Assembly: GCA_003454975.1 (NCBI GenBank)
Contig: DMST01000461.1
Span: 1-12,646 of the forward strand
Direction of reading: 5' to 3'
DNA length: 12,646 nucleotides
Source of the DNA: Cytophagales bacterium
Lineage (GTDB): Bacteria > Bacteroidota > Bacteroidia > Cytophagales > Cyclobacteriaceae
Each line of letters opens with the position of its first letter. Position 1 is the first letter of the stretch. Of this stretch, positions 1-7,409 are shown piece by piece. Under the pieces are notes generated by a model, which was given only the letters and a program-made list of their open reading frames with translations, was not told the origin of the DNA and did not search any database. The position numbers and the translations under genes are program-made.

Positions 1-1179
1 GGGGGTAGCCAGCTGGTCTATGTTGCCGTCTACCTTGGTTTGTACCGCCGAACGCATCTGCGGTGGCAATACCATGTACAGTACCCGGGTAGAAGGAATC
101 TCCAGCCCTTTGCGTCCGGCCCGGTTGCTCATTTTCTGGAAGGCGAAGGAAAAATAGAATACCCCTATTAGGTCCCATGGTTCCGCCTGCATTTCGCCCA
201 GTAGGTACAACACGGCAGTAATTACCAATACGCCTACCAGCACTATTGGCGTAATGAGTAACCCGAAGCGAATGCCCAACCGGGAGAGAATAGCTCCGGA
301 TAGGAAGGAAACCAGCAATACGCACCCGCGAGATATGGCGTAGAAAAGAGAGAGCATCGAAGAGGTGATGGCTTGCTGTTCCTCCTTGTTGTTAGCCAAT
401 TCTCTGGCATATTTCTGAGTAGAATCCATGAACGCGTAGTCCAGAAAGTAAATGCTCATGATAGAGATGCCTATGGTAAGGGCGATCAGCACTACATAAG
501 GATTGCGAAAGATTCTTTGTGAGGATGCGGATGGTTTATCCTGATTGGGAGCGGGGAGGGGCAGTAGCGCAAAGCGCTTCAATAGCGCGCCAAGTACCCC
601 GTAGGCAATCAGCGCGCCTAGGGCGGCCAAAAACAAGAAATTATACTGCAGGTCTCCCACCCGGCTGATGATGATGGGAATGGATAAAAAGCCCAGAATG
701 GAGGCAAAGGTGAGCCCGGCATTGATGCGGGCAAAGTATTGTTTGCTCTGTCGTAGGTTGAGCAGGCGTATGGCCAGCCCGGAAATCTCTAGCCCGGTAA
801 GGGTAGTGAGCATAGGTATGGTGATGAACAGGGCATAGGCCAAGGTAGGGTGGTTCGCCTGTGGTAGGAGATGGGAGAGGCCACCGATGAGCAGCATAAG
901 TCCCGCCAAGAACAGATACACACCCCGGTGCAGCAGGTTAAAGGAAATCCTGGTTTGCAACCAGGCGTAAGTGTTGAGCACCAACAACCCCACAAGGCCG
1001 CCAAACAGATAGCCATAAGGAAGCTGGTCCCGTCCGTATTCGTTGACGAATATGGAATTGGCCGTAGAGAAGAAAAAGGCAATAAATATACCCACACTGA
1101 AGGTGTGTAGGAACATCCACCGGACCAGTCGTTGGGTGTCTTTGGGGGTAGCGGGCGTTATAGGAGAGGCGGCGCTCAC
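1..1179 (-). CDS. Npt1/Npt2-like (ATP/ADP translocase-type) MFS permease, C-terminally truncated by the window edge
   Basis: This is an open frame of 393 codons running off the left edge. About ten hydrophobic segments are visible (roughly residues 22-44, 54-72, 84-102, 114-138, 154-173, 178-200, 227-248, 274-293, 304-326, 336-352), so it is an inner-membrane permease. Residues 363-385 (STRVLYMVLPPQ, then R376, K382, VDG) resemble the segment of nucleotide (ATP/ADP) translocases that reads roughly 'lr..LY..lp.e.r.k.k..iDg'. Several Bacteroidota relatives carry HEAT-repeat and cyclic-nucleotide-binding domains after the permease; any such part lies outside the window. The start chosen is GTG at 1179, 8 bases after the TonB-receptor stop; ATG at 1116 (residue 22) is an alternative, but it would begin directly in the first helix. 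As last visible gene of the TIR-STAND-TonB operon it may move a nucleotide or related metabolite. The substrate is unknown. The permease fold is clear; the subfamily is recognised from memory of the motif and is only moderately certain. Confidence 0.75.
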   Translation of the reverse strand, partial: MSAASPITPATPKDTQRLVRWMFLHTFSVGIFIAFFFSTANSIFVNEYGRDQLPYGYLFGGLVGLLVLNTYAWLQTRISFNLLHRGVYLFLAGLMLLIGGLSHLLPQANHPTLAYALFITIPMLTTLTGLEISGLAIRLLNLRQSKQYFARINAGLTFASILGFLSIPIIISRVGDLQYNFLFLAALGALIAYGVLGALLKRFALLPLPAPNQDKPSASSQRIFRNPYVVLIALTIGISIMSIYFLDYAFMDSTQKYARELANNKEEQQAITSSMLSLFYAISRGCVLLVSFLSGAILSRLGIRFGLLITPIVLVGVLVITAVLYLLGEMQAEPWDLIGVFYFSFAFQKMSNRAGRKGLEIPSTRVLYMVLPPQMRSAVQTKVDGNIDQLATP

Positions 1180-1187
1180 AGGTTTCT

Positions 1188-4052
1188 TTAGATTTTTTTG
1201 GTGGGGGTGTAGCGTAATCGGATGATGAAGTGCCGCCCTTCCTGGGGAATAATCGGCGCGTACAGCAGGTTGTCAGCTTCCCGTAACCCAGAGGCCCAGT
1301 AGGATTTGTTCAAGGCATTGTTGACGATCAGCTGGAGCTCCAGGTCGGACCAGCCTTTGTCTGCTGCCCCCAAGGAATTGCCATACAGGGTAAAAGCTGT
1401 ATTGACCACCGAATATCGGTCAATGTGGGTCAGAGGATTGTCGCTGATGGTAGTAGCAGCTCCCGTGAGCTTCTCGCCCACGTGGTTGAGCCGGATGTGG
1501 CCACCTAGCCAGGGTAAAACCTTTGGATGGCGAATGTGGGTACCCAGATTGAATTGGTGTAGGGGGATATCGCCCACCCGGATGGAGTTTGCCCCCGCAG
1601 CAGTGGCTTCCCGGCTCCCGTAAGTCAACGAATAGTTTCCCCAAGCCTGAATCCACGGGAGAGGATTCACCTTTCCGTTTAGGTTCAATCCCAGGATGCG
1701 CGTGTTCTGGTCCGAATTGATAAAGCGGGTAAGGCGGCTGGAGGGATCAAAGATGGGCGAGCCTTCATACCACGAATAATACAATACTCCTTCCAGTTTG
1801 GGGTTCCAGCGGTTTATGGTCTCTTTCGGATACCAGAGCGCATTCAGCTCCAGGTTTCGTACCTGCTCCGGAGCTAGTGAGGGGTTGGGTAGGTTATTCC
1901 CGTCATCTTTGTAAAGCTGAACCAGGGTAGGGGCTTTGTAGGCCTGGGCATACAGTACCTTGATGGTGAGTGTTTCCTGTGGGCGATACATCAGCACCAG
2001 TCTGGGGTTCCAGTTGAGGCCGTACCCCGCACGTACCTGTATCCCGTCTTCCTGACTAAAGTACCGGGGACCTATCTCCTGACTAATGTCACCAAACTCT
2101 CTTAGCGAATCCGGATTGTTGGGAATCAGTTTTAGATCCTGACAGCGCCCTAATACCGGGCTCCGGCCCTGGCAAACAGCAAAGCGGTTTACCGTGACAT
2201 TGTAATCGATCCGGGCACCGGCCACTAGTCGTATTTGATCATTGATGTCCCAGGTGGCTTGGGTATACAGGCCCACATCGCGCAGGAGGACTTCATTGTT
2301 GCGAGAACCACCCCCGGTATTCTCTGGTAGCGGCAAGGGCCCCGTTAGGTCATTCTGCGGGCCTTGGGTGAACCGATACTCAAACCCGGTGATGAGATCG
2401 AAATTGTCTAATGGGCGGTACACCGCCGTGAGTTCCGTCCTGAACTGATGCAGGCTTTGAAAATCATAGGAGGTACCCCACCCAGGGGCAGTAGTATCCA
2501 GTAAATCTACCAACGAAAGCTGGCCCCCGGCATAGCTGCTGTACCGGATCTGTCGGGTATTGTTGTTGTCCGACTTTCGTTTGTAGCGGGTATGGCTAAA
2601 AATCGTAAGCCGGTTGGTGATGGCTTGTTGATACCAAGCACTCAACAGGGTGCTTTGCACGGTAAGCTCACTGGCCTCGCTGGCATGGGCCAACCGTCGG
2701 TCTATGTGTGTAGCGGTGCGGCCTTCCTGTCGCTGCCAGTGCTGCACGGACAGCTTAAATCCCTTGTACCCCAGGGTAGCCCCTAAAAAATAGTCGTTGG
2801 TAGGGTTGTCAAACGCCCGAAGCTCGGGGTCCAGAGCACCGTAGTTCATCCGGTCCAGTTCCTGAGCCCGGGCAATGGCGGTGTCCGTAGGGTATACCGT
2901 GTTGCCTTGCGTATAATGCCAAAGCCCCGCGGGATCGCTTTGGGCAATGGCAGCCATGGCGGCGGTATCATCCGTGGTCAAGCCTTGGGTATACACCGAA
3001 TCGATGGCGTAGCCTTCATCCCAAAGGCCATCCCAGTAGAATAAATCAGTACCGCTGATGTTGACGGACTGGTTGGTGAGGTCCATTTCGTCGGATTGAA
3101 ACCACCGGGCCGTAGCCGAACCCCATACCTCGTTGCGTTCTCCGGCTACGGTGATATCACCATAGCGGGTATTGTACGTGCCGTATCCGGCATCGGCCAT
3201 TACATGCAGGTTCTCCTCATTTGGGAAGTAATCATAGATCTCCTTGGTTACAATGTTGATCACCCCGGTAAATGCATTGGGTCCGTAGATGGTAGAAGCT
3301 GGTCCATAGATAACCTCCACCTTTTTGATGTTAGAGAGTGGGTATTGGCGTGAGATGTAGGCTACACTGCTAAATAGACTATTGTCTTCCACTCCGTTTA
3401 CCATGATCAGGGTCCGGTCCGTGGCATTGCTACTCCGGTAACCTCGCTGGTACAGCTGGGTGTAGTACAACCCCTTGATGGTATTGGCCGTGAAGCCGGG
3501 TAGGTCATGGAAGAGCTCTTCCAGGTGAGTATACCCACGCTGATATATTTCTTCTTGCGATACACTCACCACATAGGCGGGCTCCATACCAATTTCCTCC
3601 GCCTTTTTGGATACGGAGAAAGAGAGTTTTTTCAGCCGTTCGGTCCGAAGCTCCTTCAGTCGTGTCTTAAAATAGGGCTCGTCCTCTAGCTTGGGTTCGT
3701 AGTCGGGATACAGGTCCAGTATCTTCTCAATGGCCTTGTCCATAGCGGCCATATTGATGGCCTTGAAATAGTAAATGGCTTCGTAGCGGTAGGTATCCGC
3801 TTTTAGCTTCTCATACTCTTGTCTGCTGATTTTTTTTTCTTCCTCAGAAAACTGTTCATTTATTTCCGCCAGAGTTCTTTTTTGAGTGGAGGCAGTCAGG
3901 TCGAATAATTTTAGGGAATCGAATGTGTTCAGGTAAGTATCCATCTTCTGGTAGGTTTCCTGAAAGCTTGTGGTCTGTGCCCAGCCTAGGGTGCCCGACA
4001 GTAACAGGATGCACAGTAATTGGGTACGAAAGTGGGAGGCTCGGGAATTCAT
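1188..4052 (-). CDS. TonB-dependent outer-membrane receptor with helical periplasmic N-terminal extension
   Basis: The protein has 954 residues. A signal peptide is clear (residues 1-25, hydrophobic core LLCILLLSGTLGWA, cleavage likely after the last Ala). Residues 26-150 are charged and helical, not the Ig-like carboxypeptidase-regulatory domain common in Bacteroidota receptors. The plug begins near residue 157 (PAYVVSVSQEEI). It contains LPGF, the QRGYRSS motif, a MVNGVEDN turn and the diagnostic VEVIYGPASTIYGPNAFTG stretch (245-263), followed by VINIVTK. The rest (about 290-954) shows alternating strands of a 22-stranded barrel. The C-terminus ends with an amphipathic strand (FIIRLRY) plus a short polar tail, rather than the terminal aromatic of many outer-membrane proteins. 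It would import or sense a ligand using TonB/ExbBD energy; no substrate can be read from sequence. No SusD partner gene is adjacent, which argues against a polysaccharide-utilisation locus. It starts 9 bases after the STAND gene stop and lacks a Shine-Dalgarno sequence. Confidence 0.93.
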   Translation of the reverse strand: MNSRASHFRTQLLCILLLSGTLGWAQTTSFQETYQKMDTYLNTFDSLKLFDLTASTQKRTLAEINEQFSEEEKKISRQEYEKLKADTYRYEAIYYFKAINMAAMDKAIEKILDLYPDYEPKLEDEPYFKTRLKELRTERLKKLSFSVSKKAEEIGMEPAYVVSVSQEEIYQRGYTHLEELFHDLPGFTANTIKGLYYTQLYQRGYRSSNATDRTLIMVNGVEDNSLFSSVAYISRQYPLSNIKKVEVIYGPASTIYGPNAFTGVINIVTKEIYDYFPNEENLHVMADAGYGTYNTRYGDITVAGERNEVWGSATARWFQSDEMDLTNQSVNISGTDLFYWDGLWDEGYAIDSVYTQGLTTDDTAAMAAIAQSDPAGLWHYTQGNTVYPTDTAIARAQELDRMNYGALDPELRAFDNPTNDYFLGATLGYKGFKLSVQHWQRQEGRTATHIDRRLAHASEASELTVQSTLLSAWYQQAITNRLTIFSHTRYKRKSDNNNTRQIRYSSYAGGQLSLVDLLDTTAPGWGTSYDFQSLHQFRTELTAVYRPLDNFDLITGFEYRFTQGPQNDLTGPLPLPENTGGGSRNNEVLLRDVGLYTQATWDINDQIRLVAGARIDYNVTVNRFAVCQGRSPVLGRCQDLKLIPNNPDSLREFGDISQEIGPRYFSQEDGIQVRAGYGLNWNPRLVLMYRPQETLTIKVLYAQAYKAPTLVQLYKDDGNNLPNPSLAPEQVRNLELNALWYPKETINRWNPKLEGVLYYSWYEGSPIFDPSSRLTRFINSDQNTRILGLNLNGKVNPLPWIQAWGNYSLTYGSREATAAGANSIRVGDIPLHQFNLGTHIRHPKVLPWLGGHIRLNHVGEKLTGAATTISDNPLTHIDRYSVVNTAFTLYGNSLGAADKGWSDLELQLIVNNALNKSYWASGLREADNLLYAPIIPQEGRHFIIRLRYTPTKKI

Positions 4053-4061
4053 GATGGCGTT

Positions 4062-7000
4062 TTAGCGTAATTGGGAATAGATCTGCTGCAATTGGATGGG
4101 AATCAGTCTCAATTCACCGCTTTGCCCACCCAGCAGAACGGCTTGACTGTCGGGGGTGAAAGCCACCGAATAGATGCTTTTTCCGGGAAGACTCACCACC
4201 AGGGGTTCCTCTTGCCAGAAGGGGCTCCAAATGGATTGTGCCTGATTTGACGTGTACAGGGGCCAAATACGTAGTGTGTTGTCATGGCTGGTGGTAGCCA
4301 GGGTAGGGAAGGCGATATCGTTAGAAAAGGCAAGGTCTGTGATCAGTTGATTGTGGCTACCCTGAAAAACCGGCTGCTCCATATTGGGAGCCAAAACCAC
4401 AAAGTTTCGCTCCCAGCAGATGGCTACATATTCTCCTTTCGGGTGCACTCGTAGTAAGATTTGTCCAATGGCCGAAACCTTGTCATTGAAAGAGAAAAGG
4501 GGAAGCTCTTCAGCAGGACCGGAGTCCTTCAGATTCCAGGTTCTAATTTTCAGGTTCCCGTCCCTTCCTTCTAGTACAGCATATAGTAGTGGGGTCTGCT
4601 GAGGTTGTTGGCAAAACACGGCTCGTACTTTTTCTCCAGCAGGCACCGGTACCGTGGATAATAAGGAGGAAGAAAGCCCTCCTTCATAGTGGAACACCTT
4701 AATTTCCTTGTTGGAAGAAAGCGTCGAGAATGAACCGTGAAGGTGCATGGGTTGCCCCGGCTCTGCCTTAGGCTGGTAGGGTATACTCAGGTTTTGTTCT
4801 GGGTTGAGGCTATAGCTATACCAAGCCTCGCGAGATGCACCCAAGGCCTCGTTGGACGATATGAGTTGGACTTGTGTAGTGCGGCCAGGAATATTCAACC
4901 GGTGGGCTTCCAGGCCGTTATTCTGAATTAAGATTTGGTAATAGTCTTGTCCGAAAGATTGAGCCAGAAACATAGCTTGACCGTTGTGGTTGTATGCTTG
5001 GGTGATTGACGTTACATTTCCAGAACCCAACGATTTCGTACTACGGGGGTGTAATTTCTGCCAAAGTGCCAGAAGGGGCTCAAAAAGGGTGTTGTGTTGT
5101 AAGGGGGTATTGTACCGGTAAGGGGCTAAGGCTTGTTTAGTGAGTGCTCTAAAATTTTGGCTAGATCCCAAGGGTTCGTTCCAAACGAAGTCTTCCGTTT
5201 GACGGTCAAAAATAGACTCAAACTGGTCCCAATTTTCAGAAGCCCGGCATATCTCCAGCGCTTGCAGAGCCCTGGTAGCTAGCTGATCCACTTGCTCAAA
5301 AACCTCGTCACTTCTTAAGGTATCCGGTATGGTTGCCAGGTATGCATTGGATAGGTTGAACTGAATGATGTACCGAGTAGCCTCTTGAAGGGTTTTGAGT
5401 GCCTGCTTGGCCAGTGTCCTGGAGCCGGCAGGGTCGGCATCGCGAATGAAAACCGATTCGCTGGCGGTTGCCCGGGCCAAAGCAAGTCCTTCTTCTATCT
5501 TAGCCACAAAGGCGAGCGAGTCCGACTTCCGCAGGGACTGCACCGATAACCGACGCAGGAAAAGGGCCACGTCTCTGGCTGAGTCAGCTGATACGCGGGC
5601 GGTACTGTCAGATTTGGCGGCGAGCAGTGCAGCTGACTCCGCCTGGCGGGCTCTAGCCTCAGCGGTTCTGGCAGCCCCAGCGGCTGAATCCGCTTTTGTG
5701 GCCGCAGTGATGGCTAGAATACGTTGAGCCTCCGCTACACTTGCCGAATAGTCGGCGTCCTGCTTAGCAATGAGAGCTTTGATTTTTTCCTGGTCCGCCA
5801 TGATGGAGGACCACTCGGCTTTCCCCTTGGCAAGCATGGCTTCCTTTTCGGCGTTTCGTGCATCTTTCTCCTTTTGCTTGGCAAACACCCCGAACCCAAT
5901 AGCTGCTAATGCCGCCACCCCAATAATGATCGCAATAAATATTACTCGATTCAGCTTTCGTCTTCGCTCCCTTTCCTCCAGCTCTTGCTGTAGCTGCTTT
6001 TCCTCCTGGCTTTTTTCCAAAAAGTTGATAGCCAGTACATAAGCCTTGTCGTACCGCTCAGCCCATTCGGCCGTTATTTGGTTCTGGTGGTGCCAGCGCA
6101 AAGCTACATCCAGCTCAGGACTGCGGTACAAGCCCGCCTTGCCTTGGTTGTTGAGCCGGGCAGCCTCTACCAGCCGCAGGTAAATCTGCACATGCTCGTA
6201 CTCCTCCTTGTTCCACTCCTTCAGCCGAACCCACTCCCGCATCAGGCTCTCGTGTGAGATGTCAACCTTTGTGTTTTCTTCCAAGGAGCCTTCCGGGGGC
6301 ATCAGAAATCCTCGCCCCTCCTTTCGGAAGGCTTCAATTACCCGACGTACCGTGGCAGCATTGGCCTGGGTGATCTGGATCAGAAGTTGCATTTTAGTAG
6401 GATTACGAATGCCGCGTCCGTCCTTGGTTATTTCCGTGAGTGCCCGAAAGAGCAAGCCGCACACTTTTTTTCCCTCGTCATCCAACTCCAGGTAGGCTTC
6501 GTCCGCGTGGTTGGAGAGGGCATGGCGCATAGTACCGATGGCCTCATAATGCTTCACACCAATGATTTCACCCTCTGTGCTGTTGTGGTCCCATTCGTGC
6601 CAAGTGCGCATAAGGGCGTGCTGCAAGATGGGTAACATGTCCATCTTATTATCCAAATCAAACAGCAATCGGTTCACCAATACGTTGCTAATGGGGTACT
6701 GGTATCCCGCTAGGTTGAGCGGCCCGGTGATTACCTCTTGCAACTCCTCGCGCGTCATGCGCGGTATCAGGTACTGCCCGGCGTTGATGGCCTCGGGTAG
6801 ACCGTGGATGGCGGCGCAGTCACCCAGAAAATCCGACCGCATCGTGATCATCACGTATACCGGAATCCGGGTTTGCTGTGTGGCGGTGAGAAGCAGGTTT
6901 ACAAAGCGGGTGGGCAGGCTTTCTTCAGAAGATTGCTTGCTGTTCTTTTCCTGAAAGCGAAATAGCTCCTCAAATTGATCTACCACAATGAGTAACCGCT

Positions 7001-7409
7001 CCCAGCGGTCTAGCTCCATCTCCTCCACCGCTTGCACCAGCCCTTGCCTACCTCGCTGTAGCATTACTTCCAGATACGCCACTTCGTCGTCCTCGTCGAT
7101 GTAGAGGCGGTCTAAGCTAGCTAGCTTCGCAGCCAGATTTCTAATGGGTTGACCTTCAGGGCGAAAATGCAAGATGTTCCAAGATTCGGCCTCATCGCTT
7201 TGTTCCAGCTGGGGCAGTACTCCGCCTTTTACCAGTGAGGATTTTCCGCTGCCGGAGGTGCCAATCACCGAGATAAACCGGTTATGACGCAACTTCTCCA
7301 GGATATCCTGGATTTGCACACTTCGACCGAAAAACCGGTCTGATTCTTCCGGTTCAAAAGAGCGTAATCCTGGGAAAGGGTTTTGCCGTTTGGTGAGGAT
7401 CGTACTCAT
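4062..7409 (-). CDS. nSTAND1 NTPase with transmembrane helix, Ala-rich coiled coil and WD40-like C-terminal propeller
   Basis: The protein has 1115 residues. The N-terminus (PFPGLRSFEPEESDRFFGR) is the hallmark opening of nSTAND1 NTPases. Walker A is GTSGSGKSS at 50-58 (Lys56) and Walker B is LLIVVDQFEELF at 139-150 (Asp144, Glu147/148). An arginine in MITMRSDF (Arg191) fits a sensor position. LPILQHAL (259-266) and DISHESLMREW (383-393) are further family signatures. A single hydrophobic helix (about 489-510, VIFIAIIIGVAALAAIGFGV) follows an ERRRK stretch. Residues 512-620 form a long Ala-rich, charged coiled coil. From about 795 onward beta-rich repeats appear, the clearest being SHDNTLRIW (1041-1049), which marks a degenerate WD40 propeller. 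STAND proteins act as NTP-driven switches that oligomerise when the sensor part is engaged. With basic residues before the helix, the NTPase is probably cytoplasmic and the propeller could be periplasmic (inference). The ATG overlaps the TIR stop as ATGA, so translation is likely coupled and the TIR protein is the natural partner. Confidence 0.92.
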   Translation of the reverse strand: MSTILTKRQNPFPGLRSFEPEESDRFFGRSVQIQDILEKLRHNRFISVIGTSGSGKSSLVKGGVLPQLEQSDEAESWNILHFRPEGQPIRNLAAKLASLDRLYIDEDDEVAYLEVMLQRGRQGLVQAVEEMELDRWERLLIVVDQFEELFRFQEKNSKQSSEESLPTRFVNLLLTATQQTRIPVYVMITMRSDFLGDCAAIHGLPEAINAGQYLIPRMTREELQEVITGPLNLAGYQYPISNVLVNRLLFDLDNKMDMLPILQHALMRTWHEWDHNSTEGEIIGVKHYEAIGTMRHALSNHADEAYLELDDEGKKVCGLLFRALTEITKDGRGIRNPTKMQLLIQITQANAATVRRVIEAFRKEGRGFLMPPEGSLEENTKVDISHESLMREWVRLKEWNKEEYEHVQIYLRLVEAARLNNQGKAGLYRSPELDVALRWHHQNQITAEWAERYDKAYVLAINFLEKSQEEKQLQQELEERERRRKLNRVIFIAIIIGVAALAAIGFGVFAKQKEKDARNAEKEAMLAKGKAEWSSIMADQEKIKALIAKQDADYSASVAEAQRILAITAATKADSAAGAARTAEARARQAESAALLAAKSDSTARVSADSARDVALFLRRLSVQSLRKSDSLAFVAKIEEGLALARATASESVFIRDADPAGSRTLAKQALKTLQEATRYIIQFNLSNAYLATIPDTLRSDEVFEQVDQLATRALQALEICRASENWDQFESIFDRQTEDFVWNEPLGSSQNFRALTKQALAPYRYNTPLQHNTLFEPLLALWQKLHPRSTKSLGSGNVTSITQAYNHNGQAMFLAQSFGQDYYQILIQNNGLEAHRLNIPGRTTQVQLISSNEALGASREAWYSYSLNPEQNLSIPYQPKAEPGQPMHLHGSFSTLSSNKEIKVFHYEGGLSSSLLSTVPVPAGEKVRAVFCQQPQQTPLLYAVLEGRDGNLKIRTWNLKDSGPAEELPLFSFNDKVSAIGQILLRVHPKGEYVAICWERNFVVLAPNMEQPVFQGSHNQLITDLAFSNDIAFPTLATTSHDNTLRIWPLYTSNQAQSIWSPFWQEEPLVVSLPGKSIYSVAFTPDSQAVLLGGQSGELRLIPIQLQQIYSQLR

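Noticed and set aside
1188..4052. Polysaccharide-utilisation locus (SusC/SusD)
   Set aside because: There is no SusD-like lipoprotein or glycoside hydrolase nearby and the receptor lacks the SusC-type N-terminal carboxypeptidase-regulatory domain.
6562..6954. Plus-strand open frame of 130 codons antisense to the STAND gene
   Set aside because: It sits opposite the conserved NTPase domain and its translation is low-complexity with no family resemblance.
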